Source: DASQPR01 sp035713725 (GTDB taxonomy: Bacteria; Actinomycetota; Actinomycetes; Mycobacteriales; Micromonosporaceae). Taken from it: a stretch of DNA of 8,687 nt. How positions within the stretch are numbered: position 1 is the stretch's first letter; the number at the start of each line of letters is the position of its first letter. The stretch spans positions 1 through 8,687 of the forward strand of contig DASTMZ010000136.1 in assembly GCA_035713725.1 (NCBI GenBank). The letters are read 5' to 3'. This document shows positions 1-4,634 of the stretch, one piece after another. A program made the translations under genes and the position numbers. The notes below the pieces were generated by a model. It saw only the letters and a program-made list of their open reading frames with translations, searched no databases and was not told the DNA's origin.

Positions 1-1
1 G

Positions 2-151
2 GGCCTCGGCACACCGATCGGTCGGCCCGGAACGCCGGACGAGGTCGCCGCCGCGATCGCGTTCCTGTGCTCGCCGGCCGCGTCCTACATCACCGGCCAA
101 ATGTTGGTTGTGGACGGTGGCAACAGCGTGCGGCAGGCGCAGTTCCGGTAA
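2..151 (+). CDS. SDR-family oxidoreductase, C-terminal end only
   Basis: This is the last 49 codons of a gene whose start lies left of the window. The translated tail carries GRPGTPDEVAAAIAFLCSPA followed by SYITGQMLVVDGG. This is the standard C-terminus of classical short-chain dehydrogenases/reductases (FabG-like Rossmann enzymes using NAD(P)H). The GRPG-x-P-x-E-[VI]-A block and the TGQ-x-x-x-VDGG block form the last helix and strand near the tetramer interface. The Tyr-x-x-x-Lys active site and the cofactor-binding glycines are outside the window, so substrate and cofactor cannot be inferred. It ends in TAA and converges on the minus-strand DUF4190 gene with a gap of about 24 bases in which I see no clear hairpin. 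The family call is secure; anything more specific would be a guess. Confidence 0.9.
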   Translation, partial: GLGTPIGRPGTPDEVAAAIAFLCSPAASYITGQMLVVDGGNSVRQAQFR

Positions 152-175
152 TGCCGCCTGGTCCGTCGAGGTTGG

Positions 176-631
176 CTAGCCGCCGCTGCTGCTTGCCGCC
201 GTTCCGACGATGAGCCCGACCACTACGAGCGCAAAGAACAGAACGTAGATGCTTGTGAAGATGTAGCTGAGGATCAGGCCGGCGGTGGCGAGTCCGTCGC
301 CTTGTTCGCCGCTCTGGCGGATCTGCTTCTTCCCGATGTGCCCGAACACGATGCCGAGCGGCGCGAACACAAATGCCATCACGAGCGAGAGGATGGCCAT
401 CGTGTTCGTTTGCGCGACCGGCCCGGCCACTGGGTATCCGTACCCTTGGCCGTACGGCGGCGGCTGACCGTACGGTTGACCGTATGGCTGGCCGTACGGC
501 GACTGCGGGTAGGGCGACTGCGGGTAGGTCGGGTAGGCGGACGGCGGATAGCCCGGTGCGGTCGGCGGGTACTGCGGCGGACCGTACGGGTTCGGCGTCT
601 GATACGGATTCGCCCCACCCTGCGGATCCAT
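176..631 (-). CDS. DUF4190-type membrane protein with Pro/Tyr/Gly-rich N-terminus
   Basis: A 151-aa protein with two parts. Residues 1-75 are a disordered-looking tail of Pro, Tyr, Gly and Gln with short repeats (YPQSPYPQSPYGQPYGQPYG). Residues 76-143 form a two-helix membrane domain: helix about 78-98, a basic/polar loop (GKKQIRQSGEQGDGLATAG) and helix about 115-143. The loop pattern G-x-I-x-x-x-Q-I-R-x-x-x-x-x-G-x-G-L-A-x-A-G is the DUF4190 signature of small actinobacterial membrane proteins of unknown function. I chose the ATG at 631 (MDPQGG) because AGGAAAG precedes it by a suitable gap. The frame stays open up to 784, but that extension is Arg/Cys-rich and lacks family character. The tail may mediate protein contacts at the membrane; that is inference. 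No function is known to me. Confidence 0.82.
   Translation of the reverse strand: MDPQGGANPYQTPNPYGPPQYPPTAPGYPPSAYPTYPQSPYPQSPYGQPYGQPYGQPPPYGQGYGYPVAGPVAQTNTMAILSLVMAFVFAPLGIVFGHIGKKQIRQSGEQGDGLATAGLILSYIFTSIYVLFFALVVVGLIVGTAASSSGG
466..530. repeat. Short in-frame tandem repeats in the Pro/Tyr-rich coding region
   Basis: Two adjacent micro-repeat tracts occur. Three 12-base units (466-477, 478-489, 490-501) share the core CCGTACGG or CCGTATGG and encode GQPY on the minus strand. Two near-identical 15-base units (501-515 and 516-530) begin GACTGCGGGTAGG and encode the YPQSP repeat. Unit lengths are multiples of three, so gain or loss of units keeps the frame and changes only the length of the disordered tail. 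Confidence 0.8.
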
Positions 632-761
632 CCTGGTGCTTTCCTGCGACGGGTCATAGTCCGGCGAAGTCACATGCGGCACCGTAGCAGTCAATGGCAC
701 CGCGCGGCATCGCTGCTCTTCGGCGCGAAGACAGTTCTCACAGCGCCCTCGACGGCGTCCA

Positions 762-786
762 GGTTGGCCGGTTCGGCGCGCCAACC
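762..786. promoter_or_regulatory. Inverted repeat, candidate operator
   Basis: GGTTGGC (762-768) and GCCAACC (780-786) are perfect 7-base arms separated by 11 bases. This spacing puts the two half-sites close to two helical turns apart, as for a dimeric helix-turn-helix regulator. The dyad ends directly before the proposed -10 box. Genes for fatty-acid and CoA-ester catabolism are often under TetR-type control, which would fit, but no regulator gene is present here. Confidence 0.4.
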
Positions 787-792
787 GATACT
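764..792 (+). promoter_or_regulatory. Candidate promoter of the acyl-CoA dehydrogenase gene
   Basis: TTGGCC (764-769) is followed after exactly 17 bases by GATACT (787-792), a plausible housekeeping-sigma pair. The start of transcription would be near 799, giving a leader of roughly 38 bases that contains the GGAGG ribosome-binding site. The inverted repeat at 762-786 covers the -35 box and the spacer, so a repressor bound there would block this promoter. The promoter is predicted from pattern only. Confidence 0.4.
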
Positions 793-836
793 GCTAGTGA
801 CCCGTCGGTAACACGTCACGCTACGGAGGCACCGCC

Positions 837-2033
837 ATGGCCCGCCTTGCCCAGACGCCCGGCCTGACCGACGTGCAGCGGTCGATCCTCGACACGGTCC
901 GCGAGTTCGTCGACAAGGAGATCATCCCGCACGCGCAGCACCTCGAGCACGCGGACGAATATCCGGCCGACATCGTCGCGGGCATGCGTGAGATGGGGCT
1001 GTTCGGGCTCACCATCGCCGAGGACTACGGCGGGCTCGGCGAGTCGCTGCTGACCTACGCGCTGGTCGTGGAGCAACTCTCGCGCGGCTGGATGTCCATC
1101 TCCGGCATCGTCAACACGCACTTCATCGTGGCTTATCTCGTGGCGCAGCACGGCACGCCCGAGCAGAAGGCCGAGTTGCTGCCGCGAATGGCCAGCGGTG
1201 AGGTGCGCGGCGCGTTCTCGATGTCCGAGCCAGGCTGTGGTTCGGACGTGTCCGCGATCCGCACCCGGGCGGTGCGGGACGGCGACCGCTATGTCATCGG
1301 CGGCCAGAAGATGTGGCTCACCAACGGTGCGTACTCGTCCGTGGTCGCGACGCTGGTCAAGACCGACACCGGCGCGGAATCGGTCTACGGCAACATGACC
1401 ACCTTCCTGCTCGCCAAGGAGCCCGGCTTCGGCGAGACGGCGCCGGGCCTGACCATCCCCGGCAAGCTGGAGAAGATGGGCTACAAGGGCGTCGAGACCA
1501 CCGAGATGGTGCTCGACGGCCACGCGGTCGGCGACGACGCGGTCCTCGGTGGACCCGACGCAGTCGGCCGCGGTTTCTACCAGATGATGGACGGCATCGA
1601 GGTCGGTCGCGTCAACGTGGCGGCGCGGGCCTGCGGCGTGTCGCTGCGCGCCTTCGAACTCGCGGTCGGCTACGCACAGCAGCGCCACACGTTCGGTGCT
1701 CCGCTCCACCAGCACCAGGCGATCGCGTTCAAGATCGCAGAGATGGGTACGAAGATCGAAGCGGCGCACGCCCTCATGGTCAACGCGGCGCGCCTGAAGG
1801 ATTCCGGCCAGCGCAACGATGTCGAGGCCGGCATGGCGAAGCTACTGGCCTCTGAATACTGCGCCGAGGTCGTGCAGGAGGCGTTCCGGATCCACGGCGG
1901 CTACGGCTACTCCAAGGAGTACGAGATCGAGCGCCTGATGCGCGAGGCACCGTTCCTGCTGATCGGCGAAGGCACCTCGGAGATCCAGAAGACGATCATC
2001 TCGCGCGGGCTGCTGAAGGAATACCGCGCCTGA
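837..2033 (+). CDS. Acyl-CoA dehydrogenase, FAD-dependent
   Basis: A complete 398-aa enzyme of the usual family length. It oxidises an acyl-CoA to the trans-2-enoyl-CoA using FAD and passes electrons to electron-transferring flavoprotein in the cytoplasm. An N-terminal helical domain occupies about residues 10-120. The middle beta domain has the FAD/substrate signature FSMSEPGCGSD (127-137) and GQKMWLTNG (156-164). The C-terminal helical domain carries QRHTFGAPLHQHQAI (282-296), the HGGYGYSKEYEIERLMREA block (353-371) and GEGTSEIQ (377-384). Glu378 sits where medium-chain-type enzymes have their catalytic base. The ATG at 837 is supported by GGAGG seven bases upstream. The substrate (short, branched or medium chain) cannot be read from sequence. 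It appears monocistronic, with a promoter and operator-like dyad upstream and a convergent gene downstream. Confidence 0.95.
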   Translation: MARLAQTPGLTDVQRSILDTVREFVDKEIIPHAQHLEHADEYPADIVAGMREMGLFGLTIAEDYGGLGESLLTYALVVEQLSRGWMSISGIVNTHFIVAYLVAQHGTPEQKAELLPRMASGEVRGAFSMSEPGCGSDVSAIRTRAVRDGDRYVIGGQKMWLTNGAYSSVVATLVKTDTGAESVYGNMTTFLLAKEPGFGETAPGLTIPGKLEKMGYKGVETTEMVLDGHAVGDDAVLGGPDAVGRGFYQMMDGIEVGRVNVAARACGVSLRAFELAVGYAQQRHTFGAPLHQHQAIAFKIAEMGTKIEAAHALMVNAARLKDSGQRNDVEAGMAKLLASEYCAEVVQEAFRIHGGYGYSKEYEIERLMREAPFLLIGEGTSEIQKTIISRGLLKEYRA

Positions 2034-2040
2034 CCGACGA

Positions 2041-2067
2041 CGGCGCTCGCGCCACCGTCTAGCGCCG
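2041..2067. terminator. Weak hairpin between convergent genes
   Basis: CGGCGCT (2041-2047) can pair with AGCGCCG (2061-2067) across a 13-base loop. An alternative smaller stem (GACGG 2039-2043 with CCGTC 2055-2059) competes. The hairpin lies between the stop of the acyl-CoA dehydrogenase gene and the convergent CoA-binding gene and overlaps the stop codon of the latter. There is no U-tract. It could serve both strands, but support is modest. Confidence 0.3.
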
Positions 2068-2463
2068 GCTCAGCGCGGAGACCGCACGCTCCACCGCGAT
2101 GCAGTGGTCCTCAACGTAGTCGAGCCCGGCGCTGGTGGCGATCTCGCGAGCCTCCGGCGACGCGATGTCCTGTTGCAGCCAGAGCGCATCGGCGCCGATC
2201 GCGACCGCTTGTCGCGCCACGTCCGGGCAGTCCGGCGCCGGCCGGAACACGTTGACGAGGTCGACGTGCTCGGGGATGTCGGCGAGCGTCGGATAGCACG
2301 GCACGCCAAACAGCTCGTCCGCGTACGGATTCACCGGGATGATGCGCCAGCCGTGCCGCTGGATCTGGGCAGGCACGGCATGTGCCTCCTTGTTCGGATC
2401 GCGCGACGCGCCGACGACCGCGATGGTGACCGAATCGGCGAGGATCTCTCGGGGGGTACGCAC
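2059..2463 (-). CDS. CoA-binding domain protein, YccU-like
   Basis: A 134-aa single-domain protein of the CoA_binding_2/YccU family, a Rossmann-like fold related to the CoA-binding part of succinyl-CoA synthetase alpha. Visible landmarks are the nucleotide-binding turn IAVVGASRDPNK (14-25), the strand end IIPVNP (41-46), YPTLADIPEHVDLVNVFRP (57-75), the ALWLQQDI strand (93-100) and the C-terminal block EDHCIAVE (118-125). Length and order match full-length family members. The biological role of the family is not established; members bind CoA and may regulate by CoA-thiol status. The start is GTG at 2463, because an in-frame stop lies a few codons upstream and no Shine-Dalgarno sequence is visible. 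A TACTGT box seven bases upstream suggests a leaderless transcript. It lies downstream of the thioredoxin gene but is separated from it by a strong hairpin. Confidence 0.9.
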   Translation of the reverse strand: MRTPREILADSVTIAVVGASRDPNKEAHAVPAQIQRHGWRIIPVNPYADELFGVPCYPTLADIPEHVDLVNVFRPAPDCPDVARQAVAIGADALWLQQDIASPEAREIATSAGLDYVEDHCIAVERAVSALSRR

Positions 2464-2470
2464 GCGTACG

Positions 2471-2476
2471 ACAGTA
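2471..2476 (-). promoter_or_regulatory. Candidate -10 box for a leaderless transcript
   Basis: On the minus strand TACTGT (TANNNT form) ends seven bases before the GTG start at 2463, so transcription would begin at or next to the start codon. No ribosome-binding site is seen, which agrees with leaderless translation, common in actinobacteria. No clear -35 box is present. Instead, CCACGC (2486-2491) and GCGTGG (2499-2504) form a 6-base inverted repeat over the -35 area. Confidence 0.4.
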
Positions 2477-2513
2477 CGTCAGCTGCCACGCACTGCTGGC
2501 GTGGAACGCGCGA

Positions 2514-2542
2514 CGACCGGATCCCGCGGTGGGATCCGGTCG
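2514..2542 (-). terminator. Perfect 12-bp hairpin terminator after the thioredoxin gene
   Basis: CGACCGGATCCC (2514-2525) and GGGATCCGGTCG (2531-2542) pair perfectly across a 5-base loop. The hairpin begins 22 bases after the thioredoxin stop codon and has no U-tract on either side. Such 'I-shaped' terminators are frequent in GC-rich actinobacteria. It separates the thioredoxin transcript from the CoA-binding gene on the same strand. Confidence 0.7.
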
Positions 2543-2564
2543 CCGGATGTGCGGTAGCCGCCGG

Positions 2565-2927
2565 TTAGCTCGCGGCCTGCGCGGTCTTGCGTACCTCATC
2601 CATGTCCAGCTTGCTGGCCTGCTCGATGAGGGACTCGATGTATTGCGCCGGGATGCCGCCCGGCTCCTGGTAGAGGATCACGCCGTCGCGCACCACCATC
2701 AACGTCGGAATCGACGCCACACCGAAGCGCTGCGCGAGGTCGGGCTGGGCATCAATATCGATCTTGCCGAATACCACTTCGTCGCCAGCGTGCTTCTCGG
2801 CGACGCTCTCGAAGATCGGCGAGAAGCGGTGGCACGGCCCACACCAGTCGGCCCAGAAATCGACGAGTGCCAGACCAACGCCTGTCAACTCGTCGAAGTT
2901 GGTCGAGGTGAGTTCCTGGGCGGCCAT
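2565..2927 (-). CDS. Thioredoxin
   Basis: A 120-aa thioredoxin, slightly longer than the classical 105-110 aa. It reduces protein disulfides in the cytoplasm, recycled by a thioredoxin reductase not encoded here. The active site is FWADWCGPCHRFSP (24-37) with Cys29 and Cys32. The cis-proline loop is SIPTLMVV with Pro74, and GVILYQEPGG (82-91) is the last strand pair. His33 follows the second cysteine where many thioredoxins have Lys or Arg. No signal peptide is visible. The ATG at 2927 is chosen because GGAGG lies six bases upstream and the fold begins at once; the frame upstream is open but unrelated. A SigR/SigH-type promoter lies 40-66 bases upstream, so induction by disulfide stress is likely. 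The C-terminal 20 residues (SKLDMDEVRKTAQAAS) are an extra tail. Confidence 0.95.
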   Translation of the reverse strand: MAAQELTSTNFDELTGVGLALVDFWADWCGPCHRFSPIFESVAEKHAGDEVVFGKIDIDAQPDLAQRFGVASIPTLMVVRDGVILYQEPGGIPAQYIESLIEQASKLDMDEVRKTAQAAS

Positions 2928-2966
2928 GGAGTGCCTCCGTTCGCATACGAATAGTTCGATCCTGTC

Positions 2967-2993
2967 AACCAGGGTCCTCTTCTCGACATTCCC
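2967..2993 (-). promoter_or_regulatory. SigR/SigH-type (thiol-stress ECF sigma) promoter of the thioredoxin gene
   Basis: On the minus strand GGGAAT (2993-2988) is followed after exactly 18 bases by GTT (2969-2967). GGAAT-N18-GTT is the published consensus of Streptomyces SigR and close to that of mycobacterial SigH, whose regulons include thioredoxin genes. Transcription would start around 2958-2960, leaving a leader of about 30 bases with the GGAGG site. A perfect TTGACA (reverse complement of 2963-2968) overlaps and could pair with TATGCG (reverse complement of 2942-2947), but the 15-base spacing is short. The match and its context are strong; no experiment backs it. Confidence 0.65.
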
Positions 2994-3026
2994 ACGTGGC
3001 TGCGCGTCACACTCGCCCATCGGGCC

Positions 3027-3283
3027 ATGCCGCTCGGCTCGGCGCACACTGTGAGTGTGGACGTGCCAGTGCTCATCTTGGACGGCGATTGCGGCTTCTG
3101 TACGGCGTCCGTCCGTTTCCTCGCCCGGCACGTTCCGACGCGCGCCACGATCTCGCGGTGGCAGTGGACCGATCTCGACGCGATCGGTGTGACGCGCGAG
3201 GCGGGTGGTGGCAGGCGTTCGGCCGGGTAGTGCTCGCCTGGTCGCCAGTAAGAGCGTGCGCGGTGCACACGTACGGTGACTGA
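3027..3283 (+). pseudogene. DCC-family (DUF393) thiol-disulfide oxidoreductase remnant
   Basis: The frame from 3027 encodes VLILDGDCGFCTASVRFLARH and RWQWTDLDAIGVTRE. This is the N-terminal half of DCC-family proteins, including the Asp-x-Asp-Cys-x-x-Cys motif. It stops at 3228-3230 after only 67 codons, whereas intact members have about 120-140. Just after the Thr-Arg-Glu point, a different frame reads WWQAFGRVVLAWSPVR and ends at 3283. That resembles the C-terminal part of the same family. The simplest reading is an internal deletion of some 35-45 codons with a frame change, plus loss of the extreme C-terminus. The true start may be ATG 3027 or GTG 3051/3057; no clear ribosome-binding site is seen. 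It is divergent from the thioredoxin gene. A functional truncated protein cannot be excluded. Confidence 0.6.
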
Positions 3284-3378
3284 AATTCGCACCAAGCGGA
3301 ATTGAAGCTTACGATTGGGTAACTGTGAGCGCCGTCACTATGAGATCGTCTCGGCGTACCGCAAACTGTGTGTACAAA

Positions 3379-3420
3379 GCGTGGGCGGCGGGCGCCGGGG
3401 AGGGCCCCGCCGTTCATTGC
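3379..3420 (+). other. Long GC-rich RNA hairpin in the leader
   Basis: CGGCGGG (3386-3392) pairs perfectly with CCCGCCG (3406-3412). The helix extends outward through GTGGG (3381-3385) against TTCAT (3413-3417) using G-U pairs, then GC (3379-3380) with GC (3419-3420) past one bulged base. That gives about 14 base pairs closed by a 13-base G-rich loop. It sits four bases before the terminator stem and could be part of a sensor domain. Confidence 0.45.
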
Positions 3421-3424
3421 ATTC

Positions 3425-3455
3425 CGGGTACGGCAAACTTGCCGTACCCGTTTTT
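3425..3455 (+). terminator. Intrinsic terminator 26 bases before a start codon
   Basis: CGGGTACGGC (3425-3434) and GCCGTACCCG (3441-3450) pair perfectly around AAACTT, and the loop can close further by two A-T pairs. Five T residues follow at once (3451-3455). It is the only hairpin in the window with a real U-tract. It lies 26 bases upstream of the MaoC-type ATG, so it either ends a small RNA made from the region before it or controls read-through into the gene. Confidence 0.85.
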
Positions 3456-3481
3456 CCTGTGCCGGTCAACCGGAGGTCGCC

Positions 3482-3982
3482 ATGCAATTCGGGCGCTATT
3501 TCGAGGAGTTCGAGATCGGCGCGGTCTATCGGCATTGGCCCGGTAAGACTGTCACGGAGAGCGATGATCACCTGTTCTGCTTGATCACGATGAACACCCA
3601 CCCGCTGCACCTCGACGCGCACTATGCGGCAACGGCCACCCAGTTCGGTCGCAATGTCGTGGTGGGCAACCTGATCTACTCGCTGCTGCTCGGCATGTCC
3701 GTGCCGGACGTGAGCGGCAAGGCGATCGCGAACCTCGAGGTGGAGTCGCTGCGCCACGTGGCGCCGACATTCCACGGCGACACGATCTATGGCCAGACGA
3801 CCGTGCTCGACAAGAAGGAATCCACCTCCAAGCCCGACCGCGGCGTGGTCACCGTGGAGACGCGTGGTTTCAACCAGGATGGGACGCTGGTCTGCGTGTT
3901 CCGGCGGCGCGTAATGGTGCCGAAGAAGGCCTACGCCACCGACGACGGCCTGCCGAGCTTCCCGACGCCTCACGCTGACTGA
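3482..3982 (+). CDS. MaoC-family (hot-dog fold) acyl-CoA dehydratase, mesaconyl-CoA hydratase-like
   Basis: A 166-aa single hot-dog protein. MaoC-type enzymes add or remove water across the 2-enoyl bond of CoA thioesters. The family core is seen in TVTESDDHLFCLITMNTHPL followed by HLDAHYA (23-49), then FHGDTIYGQTTVLDKKES (about 103-120) and a C-terminal FNQDGTLVCVFRRRVMVPKK. The wording resembles the subgroup found beside CitE-like lyases and acyl-CoA dehydrogenases in actinobacteria, and mesaconyl-CoA hydratases. His43 aligns with the catalytic His of PhaJ-type R-hydratases (His36), but the partner Asp31 position is Asn38 here. The ATG at 3482 has GGAGG five bases upstream; the longer open frame before it runs through the terminator and is rejected. 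Expression is probably governed by the leader terminator. Substrate unknown. Confidence 0.88.
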   Translation: MQFGRYFEEFEIGAVYRHWPGKTVTESDDHLFCLITMNTHPLHLDAHYAATATQFGRNVVVGNLIYSLLLGMSVPDVSGKAIANLEVESLRHVAPTFHGDTIYGQTTVLDKKESTSKPDRGVVTVETRGFNQDGTLVCVFRRRVMVPKKAYATDDGLPSFPTPHAD

Positions 3983-4018
3983 CCGCGCGCCGACTGATCG
4001 CGCCACCCTCCCGGAGGC

Positions 4019-4049
4019 TTGCGGACCGTCACGGCGGCCGTCCTATGCT
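4019..4049 (+). promoter_or_regulatory. Candidate promoter for the 155-aa protein gene
   Basis: TATGCT (4044-4049) is a good -10 box; the best upstream partner is TTGCGG (4019-4024) at a long 19-base spacing. Transcription would begin near 4056, immediately before the GGAGG site at 4058-4062 and the ATG at 4068, giving a very short leader. The weak point is the spacing. Confidence 0.3.
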
Positions 4050-4067
4050 GAGGCCACGGAGGTCGTT

Positions 4068-4535
4068 ATGCGCAGTACTGGTATCGACACCACGTTTTCG
4101 CACTCCGAATGGGATCTCCTGGTGCGCCTGCCGGGCCGCGTCGTGATCGCGGCAACGTCGGCGGACGCGGATGGATCCCGCCGATCGGTCGCCGAGGCGC
4201 TTGCCGGACTCGACGCGATCGCGGCCGGGCGCGACTCACCCAACGCACTGGTACGCGAGGTGGTCGGCGCGATTTACGCGGAGCACGGCGCGGACGCCGA
4301 CTTCGACGCCACCGACCGCGAAACGGGTCTCGCTCAGGTCGTGGTCGCGTGCCGCCAAGCGGCCGCCGCTCTCGCCGACCACGGCACGCCGGCCGACCGA
4401 GCGGCATATGAGCAGTGGCTCGAGAGCATTGCGTTCCGCGTCTGCGACGCGTCGGGTTCGCCGGAAGATCGCGCGTCGATGCTCGGCGCGACCGAAAAGC
4501 GCTTCCTCGACGAGTTGTCCGAGGCGTTTGGCTGA
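4068..4535 (+). CDS. Conserved-looking hypothetical protein, 155 aa
   Basis: I do not recognise this protein. It is acidic, Ala-rich and predicted mostly helical, with no signal peptide or membrane segment. The start reads FSHSEWDLLVRLPGRVVIAA, then ADADGSRRSVAEALAGLDAI, a helical middle (VVGAIYAEHG, LAQVVVACRQAAAALADHG) and a C-terminal segment WLESIAFRVCDASGSPEDRA ending near FLDELSEAFG. The order, with an opening WxxLxxLP-like motif and paired helices separated by acidic turns, recalls small all-alpha bacterial proteins of the tellurite-resistance TerB-like kind, but I see no decisive motif. The coding case is strong: GC-rich third positions, GGAGG five bases before the ATG, a promoter-like box upstream and a hairpin just after the stop. 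It is probably transcribed alone. Confidence 0.75.
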   Translation: MRSTGIDTTFSHSEWDLLVRLPGRVVIAATSADADGSRRSVAEALAGLDAIAAGRDSPNALVREVVGAIYAEHGADADFDATDRETGLAQVVVACRQAAAALADHGTPADRAAYEQWLESIAFRVCDASGSPEDRASMLGATEKRFLDELSEAFG

Positions 4536-4539
4536 CCTA

Positions 4540-4564
4540 GTTCGGCCGCACCCCGCGGCCGGAC
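4540..4564 (+). terminator. Hairpin terminator after the 155-aa protein gene
   Basis: CGGCCGC (4543-4549) pairs perfectly with GCGGCCG (4555-4561) around ACCCC. The stem extends by T-G, T-A and G-C to about ten pairs. It starts four bases after the TGA. There is no U-tract, as in many GC-rich genomes. A second hairpin follows at 4583-4602 (CGCACCGC / GTGGTGCG, one G-U pair, loop ACGG), so termination here may be in tandem. Confidence 0.5.
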
Positions 4565-4634
4565 CGGGGCGCAGCCGGATGGCGCACCGCACGGGTGGTG
4601 CGGCGCGGCGTGTCCGCGCGCTAGGCCGACGCCG

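Larger units (their letters stand above)
632..836. promoter_or_regulatory. Divergent intergenic region between the DUF4190 and acyl-CoA dehydrogenase genes
   Basis: A 205-base stretch without a convincing gene. For the plus-strand gene it holds a promoter and an inverted repeat, both listed separately, and GGAGG at 825-829, seven bases before the ATG at 837. For the minus-strand gene it holds a TTGACT box (reverse complement of 689-694), but I could not find a good -10 partner at 16-18 bases. The minus-strand ribosome-binding site AGGAAAG lies just upstream of 631. The minus-strand reading frame is open across much of the region but is Arg/Cys-rich and looks non-coding. Confidence 0.5.
3284..3481 (+). 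promoter_or_regulatory. Structured leader region upstream of the MaoC-type gene
   Basis: A 198-base stretch without a convincing gene but rich in signals. An imperfect dyad AATTCGC (3284-3290) / GCGGAATT (3296-3303) is followed by a candidate -10 TACGAT (3310-3315) with TTCGCA (3286-3291) 18 bases upstream. A transcript starting near 3322 would hold a small stem (CGCCG 3330-3334 / CGGCG 3352-3356), a long GC-rich hairpin (about 3379-3420) and an intrinsic terminator (3425-3455). The ribosome-binding site GGAGG (3472-3476) follows. This hairpin-hairpin-terminator-gene order is what riboswitches and attenuators look like, but it matches no RNA family I recognise. A frame starting at GTG 3325 stays open through the terminator to 3546; it could be an upstream peptide, though its codon use is unconvincing. 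Confidence 0.45.

Noticed and set aside
302..811. Plus-strand open frames opposite the DUF4190 gene
   Set aside because: They are Arg/Val repeats produced by reading the GQPY/YPQSP repeat DNA on the wrong strand.
816..1769. A 317-codon minus-strand open frame opposite the acyl-CoA dehydrogenase gene
   Set aside because: It is His/Arg/Asp/Val-rich without family motifs and mirrors codon bias of the real gene on the plus strand; a typical antisense shadow in GC-rich DNA.
3298..3323. GGAAT at 3298-3302 as a second SigR-type promoter, for the MaoC-type gene
   Set aside because: At 18 bases downstream the sequence is AAC, not GTT, and nearby spacings give no GTT either.
3316..3424. T-box or known tRNA-like element in the leader region
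   Set aside because: There is no T-box consensus (the GGTGG-ACCGCG type core) and no tRNA-like T-loop or acceptor pairing.
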